Below, one piece after another: positions 45,546-57,646 of a DNA stretch of 64,000 nucleotides. Below the pieces are notes generated by a model, which saw nothing but the letters and a program-made list of their open reading frames with translations, did not search any database and was not told where the DNA came from. Position numbers and translations under genes: made by a program. This stretch comes from Lingula anatina (lineage: Eukaryota; Brachiopoda; Lingulata; Lingulida; Lingulidae). The stretch lies in contig NW_019774025.1 of assembly GCF_001039355.2 (NCBI RefSeq), positions 17,243-81,242 on the forward strand, given 5' to 3'. Each line of letters starts with the position of its first letter. The stretch's first letter is position 1.

Positions 45546-48500
45546 ACAATGTGGCTATGGGAAAAACAGCGGAACAAATCAGTGAAGTTGCAGGAGCAGT
45601 GGCAAGTCGTGCTATAGACGGAAATGTTACCGCATATTTCAGTGCTGGGTCATGTACTCACACAGACGTAACATCATACCCCTGGTGGCGGGTGGACCTG
45701 GGTCAGGAGTATGTGATTTACAGTGTTACGTTATTTAACAGAGGTGATGGTGGCGACTGTAAGTATACATGAACGCCTTGGGAAGATTCTTTCACATTAG
45801 AATATAATTTTTGACAAACCAATGAAAGTATGTTGATGAAACGAGACTATTCTAAACAAATAAACTCGTGTGGTCAACTACGAACTCAAAGGTATTTTTT
45901 ATTTATGTCTTTTCGCCGTTGGTAAATTATGGGATATCGAATCCAGTTTTAACTTAACAGTTAAAACCCTAATAACCAGGCGAAAAACTAGAGATTGCAA
46001 AAAAAGTCTGGCGGTTCAAGATATTTGTTTATATTTTTGAACTAGAATTATGAACAAACAACATCTAAAAATTAGACTTTTTCTACACAGAACTGAACGT
46101 TCGACATACACTAATTATACCAAAAGAAGTGAACATATAGAATTTGGGGCTCCTATTCGCAGCTCCTTCTGACAGTTCGATATTATCACAGACTGTTTAG
46201 GTTACAAGGGGTTCTTACATAGCCCAAGTAAGTGAAATCTGAACAAAATTTTAGTAGGAAATAAAAGTACCTCCAAAATATTAACAAAGAGATATTATGA
46301 TGTAGTATAATAAACTTTAAATTTGACTTCATACATCTTATGAATACCTGTAATATAATTTCTGTAATTGTGTTTGTGATGAAAAGGCAGTACCAGAGTT
46401 TCATCACTTAAATAGCTAACAAATTACTCAATCGTTGCAACAAATGTTCCTTTCTTTACCAATAAGGTTTGTCATAATTAGTCTTACGAAAACTGTTAAT
46501 GCACACGAATAACCTAAACGAAATAACTGGCTAGCTACATGTACTTTCTAACTGGATTGTGTAGCATTTTTTCTCGCCAAGCAGGCACTGCTGAACTTGG
46601 TGATACTTCTTGAAATTCCATGTTGGCAGGTGTTGCATTATATGTGTAGTGCACCCAAAGTCTTTAAATTCGGCATTCACATACCCTTATTTGGATAGCG
46701 TTTGTGATGCAGCAACCAGCCGCTAACACCCAAAGTTCAATATTCATTGGTGTCACAAGCTATATCCCTTTTCGACAGTTCGGTCTTGTCTATGTAATAC
46801 GTTGTGTTTGGGCACGGGCAGGCGAGTGGGAAAAGTGTTAAGCTTCGGCAGCCTACCGACAAGCTAACTTAAATCCTTTTGGTTTTGATCGGGGCGGGTG
46901 TTTGAGGAGATGTAATTTTGGACAGGTCTCGTTTAGGTTTCCCTAGAATTTAAATCGCCACGAAAAGGCGATTTGGAGCGGACAAAGCAGTAAACCGCTG
47001 ACAGACGTGAGGTAGACCACACTAAATTGAGATTCTGGTAGCCCTGAAAACTATTTTAGCTATAGTTTGAATAAAACGTTCTCCGAGCGAAAAATGCGGC
47101 TTTTATTAAGTTTGTAAGCTACCGGTATTAGCTGCAAAGAGCTATATTTTGTTTGCCTGTACATCGTCGGAGATTTATAGTGGATGTGACAGAACGTGCT
47201 GAATCTTAAACATACATCTACACATATACCGTGTGTTACTACTAATATGTAAGGTGGTGGGTTGACCTTTTCTATCCAGAAGTTAAATTTATGTGTTATT
47301 TTTAGTGTTAGTTTCTGACATTTAGAGGTGGTCAGTTGCGCCAACTTTTTGGGTATGGCATGTAACACAATTAGATATGGTGGTCATGTTACCCGGTCTG
47401 TACGACACATACTAAAACCTTCATCACGAAATTTTGTTTGTCTGCCCCAATTTTTATTTCTCAGTTTCCTTGTTCTACTTCGCCGTATTGGCCTCGCTCG
47501 ACAAATAACCTTTTGAACAGTATAGACAAACCCAATTTTACTGTAATATGTAGAAAACCGACATCGTTTGTGTCCTCATTACCCTCGTTGTAATTCTTGT
47601 GTTTGAGGAGGGAATGGGGGGACCTCATAATGGAATGGAGTGACAGGTGCCTTTTGTGTTAGTGCAATTCTGATACCATTTCTCTAAAACAACATTTATG
47701 GTAAATGCTTGTGTTTATGGAGAGAACGGCAAGGTTATAGGAGATAGTTTAAGTTTAGGGTGTCTGTGGGTTATAGAACACAGAGTGTAATAGATGATCG
47801 GGGCAGTACTAGGGCACTTCTGGTTTTTAATCATTGTGGACTAAGGGTGTATTCCCAGAGATTTAGATCGATCCAGAGATTAAGATTTAGATCGACCTGA
47901 CTCCCTGGGGGTTCACGCTAAATTGCAGTCAGCCGAGCGCGCACCATAGTTAATTTCCCCTTACAGCTTTTAGTAGCCGGGACAGACGCTTAAGCCGGCT
48001 AAGCTGACAGTAATCTAGTGAGACTCCCCACAGGGATAGATCGATCTAAAATCTATGGAAATGGGGTCTATGACATTGAAATACTAGTTTTGGTGCAAGA
48101 CAGTCGGTTTTTAGCTGCGGTAAAGTGCGGTGATTATAATCCACTCGAACTGTTTTATCAGCTACACTTGAAGATCATTAACTTTTGATATTATATAAAT
48201 TTCATTTTAACCCTCCACCATTCCCTATCACCTGGCCATTGTTTTGCCCTTGCCAACTTATTGTTCCATTGTATAGGGGATGTATGTGTGATCATTAAAT
48301 TAGATTTTGTTACCATCCCCCATCTTGTAACTTTGCATCATATTACGTTACGTCATTCAAATAAATGACAATTTTCAGCCATATGGACTTATTAATTTTT
48401 TTATTCAATTTTGAGCAAAAACTTATATCTTAGGCGCCAGATCTACTTAAGTATCATGTTTGATGTATCTTTGTTTAAACTTTCAGCCGGAAAATACTTA

Positions 48501-48705
48501 AAAAATGTAAAAGTAGAGATACGTAACAGCACATATTCAAACAACAAATACCTATGTGCCACGCATGTTCCCCAAGTGCCCCGTGGTGGAAGTATAGAAT
48601 TGTCATGCCAAGTGCCGTATATTGGCCAAGACGTGATTGTCCAGCTGCAGCACATGGCCCCATTGATACTCTGTGAAGTGACTGTCAAAGGGTTCAAATA
48701 TGAAG
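45546..48705 (+). CDS. Receptor D, F5/8-type-C module 2 (two exons)
   Basis: Exons 45546-45758 and 48487-48705 separated by a 2.7-kb intron. [19 protein letters not shown] and GSIELSC, GQDVIVQLQH, LCEVTVKGF. The sequence has diverged from B and C, so gene D is the more distant paralogue in this part. Confidence 0.92.
45759..48486. other. Long intron of receptor D
   Basis: No coding sequence recognised. At 47848-48062 there is an imperfect inverted repeat (TTTAGATCGATC with GATCGATCTAAA, and TCCCTGGGGGTTCACGC-type with its diverged complement), probably a decayed MITE. The remainder shows nothing I can name. Confidence 0.55.
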
Positions 48706-48829
48706 GTGAATGTATTTTGTGCATTAAATGCATATCCCTTATGATTGCCTTTATTAGTATTTTTGTTATATTCTATACAAAGGGAAGTTTGGTGTAGACA
48801 AACGATGTTTTATGGCGACGGTTAAGTTA

Positions 48830-49790
48830 AGCCTCGGTCACAACCGGACGCACGAATTTTAGGATCGTACGGCCCCTGCGAATTTTAGGTGCAGTGGAGG
48901 CCGTGGAGTTCGTAGAGGTAGAGGGAAGTTTGCAATGTAAAGGCCCAAGTCTGCCTTGCGAGCCACGGGGTCCACGTGAGAAGTAGGGACGCTAATTGCA
49001 AGGTGCGATGTACTCATTTCTTGAGTTTGTCTTGATGCCTGCGTACGCGGCATGCACTCACCATTTATGAAGAGAATGCTACGCACGGCGAAAGTAATTT
49101 CCTTTTGCTTCACACTTCATTGCCTCACTCGCCTGTACTGACGTACTGACCGCGTACGTCGTTTTTGCTTCCTGTTCCCCCTTCTTTCCCTCCTTCCTTC
49201 TTTTCTTCTGTTCTCTTTGCTTCTTTCCCTTGCTTTTTGGAGGCATATTAAAAGCTGAATTTAGCAAATTTCGAAATTTTTGAAATGTTGTACACAAGGC
49301 ACAAGTGTCTTTTCTGTTCTCTTTGCTTCTTTACCTTGCTTTTTGGAGGCATATTAAAAGCTGAATTGAGCAAATTTCGAAATTTTTGAAATGTTGTACA
49401 CAAGGCACAAGCGACGTTATTTGTAGAGACACGAGTGTGCATCGTGAGCACGCCTTTTATACTCCTGGCGTAGGGGCGACGCACGTCCACCGTGCTTTCG
49501 ACTTGGTTCGTTAGCTGTGAGGGCGTGCGTCTTACTCAACACGCAAAGGATACTTGCTCCTTCATTGTTAACGACGTGCGTCTTGGACCACACGATTCAC
49601 TTGCATACTTCTCGCGAACTCCTTGCGAGTGGAGCAAGTTACGTTTGCGGCCTCGCTGTTCACAGATTATTCATAGAATCTTTTGTCCAACATCCTCCGT
49701 ACGTGCTTACGGGCTGTCTGCGAACTCCAAATTTCGCAAGAAGAACTTGCCCGGCACGTGAGATTCTCCGAAAAATTTAGACGCAAACAG
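48830..49790. other. GC-richer insertion in a receptor D intron, unclassified
   Basis: Base composition rises clearly above that of the flanks, with many CGCACG, ACGTGCG and GCGTACG words. It contains a tandem duplication of about 104 bp (copies near 49210-49310 and 49312-49416) around TTTTTGGAGGCATATTAAAAG. No matching sequence is seen in the equivalent introns of A, B or C. The ends were not resolved; it may be a transposon. Confidence 0.5.
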
Positions 49791-49794
49791 GCCG

Positions 49795-49890
49795 TAATAA
49801 TATCTGGCAAAATGGAATTAATCATTTTTCTGAATCATTTACAATGTTTTAGTTGTGAAATATGTATCTCATACAACAGTTGTTATCTCT
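49795..49890. mobile_element. Truncated inverted copy of the TTAA MITE in receptor D
   Basis: GTGAAATATGTATCTCATAC...GTTGTTATCTCT followed by TTAA at 49891-49894 is the reverse complement of the first part of the 35878-36195 element. Only about 95 bp is left. It lies just 26 bp before the EGF-like exon. Confidence 0.65.
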
Positions 49891-49916
49891 TTAAGTTTTG
49901 ATATACTTCGTTTCAG

Positions 49917-50060
49917 AGTGCACAAATGAAAAACTTGGTCCTGAATGCAAAAACCGCTGTAACTGTAGAGATACCAATGAACAGTGTCATCCTGTGTATG
50001 GAGTCTGTACATCTGGCTGTGCTGAAGGCTGGCAGGGACATAATGGGACATGTCAAGTCG
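49917..50060 (+). CDS. Receptor D, EGF-like module 2 exon
   Basis: 144 nt; ECTNEKLGPECKNRCNC start and [16 protein letters not shown]. Confidence 0.92.
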
Positions 50061-50254
50061 GTACGAGATAGCCATGGACTGTGGCAATTATGACCTTTCT
50101 TTCTTTAGATTTGTGTCTGGCATAATATGAGAAATAAATATTTACATCCCGAGTTGCCTTCCATATCATACCAATAGGTTGGTCCAGACCAGCATGGAAT
50201 ATTTAAATACAGTTTATTAGGGTTCTCTTTATTTTTCTCTTTTTTATTTTGCAG

Positions 50255-50563
50255 ACACATCATCATTTCCGTATCTAACCACAGCGCCGGATGTGACATC
50301 TAGGACAGGAGATTCACTCACCATAAGTTGGCAAAAGTGGTCACCCCTGACGGGTTCTGGGGTTGGTAGTGTTCACAGCTACGTCATTCGAGTATGGCGG
50401 GGGGGAAATCTACTTAGGAGAGTAACAGTGTCACCGGAAGACCACACAGCCAGTGTGGATAATCTTTCTAAATACACGGAGTACAATATAACCGTAACTA
50501 TAACTAATGTTGCAGGATATTATGGCTTTTCCAGCCCAGTAACCACTGCAAGGACATGTGGAG
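50255..50563 (+). CDS. Receptor D, FN3-1 exon
   Basis: 309 nt; [19 protein letters not shown] with the two-codon insertion shared with gene [16 protein letters not shown]. Confidence 0.92.
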
Positions 50564-50728
50564 GTAAAATGAATACGATTTAATCGCGATTTGTGTTACT
50601 TTATTTTGCAATCGACTGGGTCACATTTAATACCCTTAACAAAATAACATAATTATAATATAATATAATTATTTATAGATTTCCTATTTCCCAACTGTTC
50701 TGCTTAAAATCAATTTTCCACATTCCAG

Positions 50729-50811
50729 AACCTGCGGCACCACCTGTACCAAGCGTCCGTTCACTTCTTGCCTCAACAAAAACATCTGCTTACGCAGAGG
50801 TAAACACACTG
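50729..50811 (+). CDS. Receptor D, first half of FN3-2; last intact ectodomain exon
   Basis: 83 nt; EPAAPPVPSVRSLLASTKT. The donor is GTTGTC, weaker than GTTTGT in the others. No second FN3-2 exon follows. Reading through meets TAG at 50905-50907. Confidence 0.85.
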
Positions 50812-51203
50812 GTTGTCCGGAACCGCGCAAATTTAGATATAAACCAAATTAGAATTGAGCTCGAAATGCGGACACCGTTGGATACTTTAGTTAGGATAAC
50901 GCGTTAGTGTAACCTTCCAGATTCGCTGTCTAAATCGTTACGTCTAAGTCGCTACGGAGGAAATCCACACTGACAAAAATGACCAGTTTCAATCGTTTAA
51001 TGTGAACTCGTTGCCTCCTCAGGTACATTCTGCTTCTCTATTCAATATTACACACTTTTAGTACGTACTCCAGCCAATGGCTTCAAGCACTTCTTATCAC
51101 TGGCTTCTTAATGTGACAGGTAAACAAGCCTTACTCAGCCTCTTCAAAATTGACACAATGTATTATGGAGAATAATAAAAGTTATGACTTGAAATTATTA
51201 AAC

Positions 51204-51283
51204 TGCATGATCTTGCTGGTCGTCTGCGGACACTGAGACGAAGGAACAAGACTGGACTGACCAAAATGGAAGAAGAGTTCACT
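51204..51283 (+). pseudogene. Receptor D, 3' remnant of the last D1 exon
   Basis: Codons for LAGRLRTLRRRNKTGLTKME then EEFT with a good GTAAGT donor match the 3' half of exons at 22618 and 38530. The 5' half and its acceptor are gone, so the deletion endpoint is inside this exon at about 51204. Confidence 0.85.
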
Positions 51284-51432
51284 GTAAGTCATGGAGTAAA
51301 TGTTTCCTAATTTTGAACGATAGAGTAGTTTTTTTAACATAAGAAATGATAGATTGAAAATTAAACTATTTGCGATAAGTACCCATAATTTATAATATAT
51401 ATATATTGTGTTAGTTTTTCTCCGTTGACCAG

Positions 51433-54400
51433 GTACTGAACCTCATGCTGCCTGAAATAGAAGAAAGTTCCACAAAGACTGCCCTGGAGCCCATCAATAT
51501 TGGCAAGAATAGAGTGACTAATATTGTAGCAGGTAAGTTTTAAACCACTTCAAGACTATCTTGCCGTACTTATCCTCCCTTTATCATTAGTTACGTTTGC
51601 GTTTAATAACATACTTTGGCGTTTTGGTAATTTGCCGAACCTATTTATCTTGAACATTTTGCATCGACATAAATATTTCTGTAGTCTTTAATTTAATTCA
51701 TCGGATGATATATTTTGAGCTGTCTTTTTCTAGTACTAGTGTTCCTTTTTTAAATTATAGTTTATACTGTCCGTATCGCAGTACTTTTTTTTTGTGTGTG
51801 TTAAACCACGTCAAAATGCTGTTGAATTGTGACGCATTAACGTTTGTTCTAAAACAAATTATTATTTTGTCTGTTCCAATATGAAGGCAACCACTGCAGA
51901 CCACGCCTTACATCATACGCGGAGGGCAGCACTGATTACATTAATGCAGTGTTCATAGACGTATGGTTTATTTACTTTATACTCATAAACAATTAGTTCA
52001 TCAATCTGATAAAACATTGTACATGTATCGTCTTAAAAATTTGAAAGCGGGTTCCAATTATATGTTACCCATTTTGTTCATTAAGTAAAAAGCTTATTTG
52101 CTTTTAATGCCTTTAAGACTATTGCTTTCCTAAATAAACGGATATTTTTTGTAAGTAATGCATGTATACGTGACAGTCTAAAATATTAGAAACAAAATTT
52201 TTTAGGGATACCAACGCCGAGATGCCTATAATGTGACGCAGATGCCTCTGCCTCATACGGTGATTGACTTCTGGAGTATGATGTATGATGTATGACCAGC
52301 ATTGTGTGACTATAGTTATGTTGAATGAATCTAGCGACGATAGCAAGGTAAAAAATTGTAAAAACTGCCGAGTGAATAATCCTCCAGACAATATAGGTTA
52401 TATTTGCGTCAAATTAAAATGATAACTGATATTCAGGCTGATTTTTGATTGTTACAAATACTTAATAAATTTATCCGTCTTAAAATACAAGCATTCCTAT
52501 TATCTCAACACAAGACGTGTATTTTCTTTGCCCGATAACATCACTATTACACCTGAGTTGTTGATTTCCTTAGACAAGTGGTGTTTACTGGCCGACAGAA
52601 AAGGTGACTTCTTACGGTCCTTTTAATGTGGAAGTGATCTCTACACGCCAGAGGGGGGAAAGTATCACAGTTAGAGAGTTGAAATTGGTCAATTCTAAGG
52701 ATGTGAGTACGATTTCCATAATTATGTAACCGTTTGTAATAATGGTCTAAGCTCAGGCAAGAAGACGCGTTACGCGTTATGTTACGCGTTCTATCATATA
52801 TCTCTGTATTTGGAATATTGGCATATGTATCCCAATGGAGTGTTAATCTTTAATAAAACTGCCCATTTAAAAGGGATTTACTATGAATATACCAAATGCT
52901 GTTATCACTGTTAAACTCTTATTTTCCTTCAATTTTTATAGCACTCGGGCTCCGCGAGAAAAGTCTGCCAATTTCAGTTTCACGACTGGATGACTTCAAA
53001 ACCAGTGCCGCCATCACCGCGTGCGTTTCTTGAGCTGTTTGATGCTGTTCATCAATGGCAAAAGAAAAGTGGAGACACTCCCATATCTGTACACTGCATG
53101 TGAGTTTTTACAGCCACCCTCGAATGCTAATCATATGTTGTGCTACTTCTCTTAAAACTGGAAACAAAGGATGAGTGCGAATAAGGGGGTAAAAGTGCCC
53201 ACTTTTGTACATGAAAAATAAATTGTGAATGAATGGAAAAAAATTGATGCCAAATTAAAGTTGGGGTCTTACACTTTTATGATCCACTTAAAAATTTTTT
53301 TTTTATTGAATTTGGAATATAAAAAAATAATGTCAAAATGACCTTGTCAAATATTCATGAAAATGTGTGTTTTAGGGGGGGTCTGAATTGCAATGCTACA
53401 TATCTTTAGTTATAGTAAGGTGACAACTGTGAAATTTTGTATTTGGGTACAGAAGGTGCCCATGTAAAATGTAAGGCAACATGTGGCCAATCATTGTTTG
53501 TGATCAGTAATTTGATTGCTTTATTTATACATGTAGTGCTAATTGAAAGAAGAATCTTACAGTGACTTGAGGCTAAAAGATGTTCATTTTTTATATGAGC
53601 CCCTGCCTCAGACAAGCTAATTATTCACGGTTGAAAAGACATGAATATAAGGTGAGATATATGTGAAAATCAGCTTGTCTGAGGGTTGGGCTCGATATGT
53701 ACTCAAACTAAATAGGGAAATTTTCAGTCCATATGCTAGCAGGCGGCCATGTTTATTCCTGCCATGAGGTAGCTGCTACATGCTTACATAGGATGGCTAG
53801 GCAGATACAGTGAAACTTTTGTACACAAAGAACAACCCAAAATAAAATGTAGGTCTATGAAAGGAAAATAGGGGTTAGAGTCAGTAAAATATTTTCAATT
53901 ACAACCAAAAAAAAAAAGGAAAAGTCATTTTCATATATGTAATGCATGCTATCATAAAAAAAAGGAAATATGGATAGGAAATAGAGTCCAAATGCAGTAA
54001 GTATATCTTACTTTCATTCTTATGTCTTAGGATAAAAAAAGATAAAATGTAAAATGTGCTTCAGATATTCAAAGTTACATTAATTATCATAATAGCAGAT
54101 GTACATTGTGGTGGCTCCTACTTTATATAGAGACCCATGCATGCTGTAATAGACCCCTACACATAAAGGTGGCTTGACCCAACCCCCTCTAATGGGCATG
54201 AAAGGACATTTTGTACAACCAAAATTGTTGTCCATACAAGAGACCACCAGCCTATAACAATTACCAGAAGTTAACCAGATAAAGCAAGCTAGCCAATATA
54301 CTGATGTGCATCTGCTACATGGCCAGTTTGAAATCAGTGTATGCAAGGATGCACCTGATTTAATCAGAGCCAAAATTGTTAATTAAGACACACATCTAGC

Positions 54401-56208
54401 CACCAGTACACATTATGGATTAAGACCTCCCATAGCAAAACTAAACCCATCAGTGGCTGGTACTGACAGTGAAAAGCTGGTTCAAAGACAGTTGGAAGTT
54501 GTGCACATATCACTTCAGTCCTGTGGTATATGAGGTTTGACATGAAGCAGGGATACAATCGAAAATTATGTTGTGGAGAAGGCTGTTTGGATACCTCACA
54601 TTTACCAACATCAAGTGGTGACAGTATAAGCAAGACAAAAAGTGCTTCAGACAGCACATCTGATTAATTATCTATTGTTTCATTATTCATTCTTTTATAC
54701 TCATGTTTGTATATTTTGTATAAAATAACTCTTGCATTGCATTCTATACAAGGTCTTTATCATTACATAATCATATATTAAGTACTTTTTAGGTGATTTA
54801 ATTTCATTGTCATACAGATTATTGGTCATAACTGTTATTAGGTGTACTATATTTTCATTTAGTTTTTAGTTATACCTTATCATTATTTTGGTACAATTTA
54901 CACCTTGTTTATTTTATGGTTTATGGAAACATTCCAAATAGCTATTTAGAGTGCTTTTACACATGATTTTTTTTTTGTTACTGTAATAGCCTTTTGCTTT
55001 TAGCATTTTTTACTATTCCTTAGAAATGTGTATTGGTTAAAAATACAATTATTTATACCAACAAAGGCTGGTCTGTGAGAAAAGTTATATAAAATTAATA
55101 AATAGGCTGAAACAAGTTTTTCTGGTAACAAGACTTAAATACAGTTAAGTGAAATCAGTGATGGCTTCTGTGAGAAAATACCGTAATATACCTCTCCCTC
55201 TCTTCTCTAGGATTAAAAAAAAATTACTTTCCCATTTACTTGTGCCACACCACAATTATTTAACACAAAACTCTTTTTTACATCACAAGACCAGTTTCAT
55301 TAGAAAAAAAAAATCATTTACGTAATATAAATGCTGAAACAAGTTGCTCTGATTCATTAGACTGCATACAACAGGTAAATCCGGCTACCCCCCCCCCACA
55401 TATAACTCATTAAAATACTAAGTTACGATGCCTCAAACCAAATAATATTTTTCCATGCAACAAATATATGCATAAACTTTATAATAGCAAATTATTTTTA
55501 AATTTTGACGATGGGCACTTTGCCAATGGTTATTCGCACTCATCCTTTGACTATTCAACATTCAATATTCAGATGGAATTATATCAATTTAATATAATAC
55601 ACGTAAGTGTAATTCTAACGCCATTTTTTCTGGCCTTTCTGTTAAACCTATAATTCAATAAATAATATTGTATAGTCATTATTGCATAGTCACTAATGTT
55701 TAGTCAGCAATTTTCTATCAGTTGAGCATACCGAAAGTCATTTAATCTTTTTCTATAATAAAGGAACGGTGCCCACCAGAGCGGGTTGTTCTGTGCCGTG
55801 GCTCGCATACTGGACAAGCTGAAGGTGGAGCAGGAAGTGGATGTTTTCCACACGGTGAAGGCTGTCAGACAAAACAGACCACAGCTGATCAATAGCAAGG
55901 TAACGTGATTACAATACGTGTCTCATTTGGGTGACAAACACGTACCTTTACACTGTAAGTAGAGACCGCTAGTAAACACAAGACGCTTTGATAGAAATAA
56001 AGTGTCCAAGTCTGCAATACACAGCTTTTCAAAATATAATACATACATATCAATTATTCATCTTCTTTGAAGTTGGTTTATCTATGAACTCACAGTTGTA
56101 TGTAACTATACCCTGCGTTTTATTTTATAGGAACAGTATGTATTTTGCTACGATGTGGTTGAAGAATACGTCCGTAAATTTGACACGTATGTCAACCTCC
56201 AGATGTAG
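51433..56208 (+). pseudogene. Receptor D, D2 exons with a frameshift
   Basis: Exons 51433-51532, 51887-51960, 52206-52347, 52574-52702, 52942-53099, 55764-55899 and 56131-56208. In 52206-52347 the ATGTATG sequence is duplicated (142 instead of 135 nt), so the frame hits TGA at 52293. Other exons are open. A 2.45-kb insertion widens the intron before the HCM/NGAHQSG junction exon. Confidence 0.88.
53120..55570. mobile_element. 2.45-kb insertion in a D2 intron of receptor D
   Basis: In gene B the intron reads CCACCC then AGATAAAATT; in gene D 2451 bp separate these two halves. Near its ends lies an inverted pair AAAGGATGAGTGCGAATAA (53166-53184 and 55530-55548), each followed inward by a second matching block AAAGTGCCCA. 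The body is very AT-rich. Two adjacent minus-strand open frames (54657-54379 and 54373-54080) show no family signature. Probably a non-autonomous DNA transposon. Confidence 0.7.
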
Positions 56209-56882
56209 GCTTGTGGAAGAACCTGCAATCCTAACCAAGCAATTACCACCATCGAAATGGAAATCATAAATTACATTTTGAAATCAATGTTATTTTTATG
56301 GGGATCAACACTGACGTAGATCACAGTTTAGACCAATAACCACCAGTATATGTATGATGTTAGCCAGCTCACCGGTATGGGTGATATGGTCTCTTTTAAA
56401 ATATGCTTCGAATTGTTTAAAAGACAAGGTGCGCTAACGGGTATCATCCAGTCACAGGAAACTTTGATTGCAATTGTTGTCTTTTTGGATGCCCAATAAT
56501 TAATGATCTTTTTCGATAAGACAGCAGTAATACATATAAGTGCAAACTCCAGAGATTGAAACAAATGTGCCTATACAGTGTACAGCGTCTTTAAATGATC
56601 GAGTTATAGGCTCAAGTGTGTATTGAGAAACCCCAGCATTCAGAATAATTTACTCGCTATGATTTTCAAACTAAGTAATCTATGCTTAATTATATGTATT
56701 TTTCTCAGGTAACAGAGTGCCTACATTAATACCGTTCTCATTGTAACCGATTCTTGCAATTTTCCATTTCAAATATTAAAGGGAGATGTTTGATAATACG
56801 TACGTGCACAAAATAATGCTATATTAATCCATGTGAACAGGGAATTGAATATGTTTTCATGAGAACTTACCAGGACCGCCAG

Positions 56883-56883
56883 N
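56883..56883. other. Single N (assembly join)
   Basis: Left sequence ends CCGCCAG, and the same bases continue after the second copy at 58320 into unique sequence, consistent with an artefactual join. Confidence 0.88.
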
Positions 56884-57201
56884 TATTTTTCCATGCAACA
56901 AATATATGCATAAACTTTATAATAGCAAATTATTTTTAAATTTTGACGATGGGCACTTTGCCAATGGTTATTCGCACTCATCCTTTGACTATTCAACATT
57001 CAATATTCAGATGGAATTATATCAATTTAATATAATACACGTAAGTGTAATTCTAACGCCATTTTTTCTGGCCTTTCTGTTAAACCTATAATTCAATAAA
57101 TAATATTGTATAGTCATTATTGCATAGTCACTAATGTTTAGTCAGCAATTTTCTATCAGTTGAGCATACCGAAAGTCATTTAATCTTTTTCTATAATAAA
57201 G

Positions 57202-57646
57202 GAACGGTGCCCACCAGAGCGGGTTGTTCTGTGCCGTGGCTCGCATACTGGACAAGCTGAAGGTGGAGCAGGAAGTGGATGTTTTCCACACGGTGAAGGC
57301 TGTCAGACAAAACAGACCACAGCTGATCAATAGCAAGGTAACGTGATTACAATACGTGTCTCATTTGGGTGACAAACACGTACCTTTACACTGTAAGTAG
57401 AGACCGCTAGTAAACACAAGACGCTTTGATAGAAATAAAGTGTCCAAGTCTGCAATACACAGCTTTTCAAAATATAATACATACATATCAATTATTCATC
57501 TTCTTTGAAGTTGGTTTATCTATGAACTCACAGTTGTATGTAACTATACCCTGCGTTTTATTTTATAGGAACAGTATGTATTTTGCTACGATGTGGTTGA
57601 AGAATACGTCCGTAAATTTGACACGTATGTCAACCTCCAGATGTAG
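57202..57646 (+). pseudogene. Duplicate of the last two receptor D exons
   Basis: 57202-57337 ([19 protein letters not shown]) and 57569-57646 (EQYVFCYDVVEEYVRKF to the stop) repeat 55764-56208 exactly. They are probably an assembly artefact rather than extra exons. Confidence 0.85.

Larger units (their letters stand above)
43825..56208 (+). pseudogene. Receptor D: RPTP copy with internal deletion and D2 frameshift
   Basis: Nine exons give an intact 542-codon ectodomain from signal peptide to the first half of FN3-2. The next seven or so kilobases of the ancestral gene (FN3-2b, FN3-3, transmembrane, juxtamembrane and nearly all of D1) are gone: homology resumes at 51204 inside the last D1 exon. 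D2 exons follow, but one has a 7-bp duplication giving a stop at 52293-52295. If exon 50729-50811 is not spliced, the frame reads 31 more codons to TAG at 50905, predicting a secreted soluble ectodomain. Exon 9 and the linker exon at 51433 share phase 0, so they could also splice in frame. It may be a pseudogene or a soluble decoy. Confidence 0.82.

Noticed and set aside
49079-49490. Two similar minus-strand open frames sharing FNMPPKSK
   Set aside because: Their similarity comes from the 104-bp tandem DNA duplication; no other evidence of coding.
54080-54657. Two adjacent minus-strand frames inside the 2.45-kb insertion
   Set aside because: No transposase, integrase or other motif was recognised; the frames are short and separated by a stop.
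57202-57646. A possible extra pair of D2 exons for alternative splicing
   Set aside because: Apparently identical flanks and an N at the junction point to an assembly overlap.
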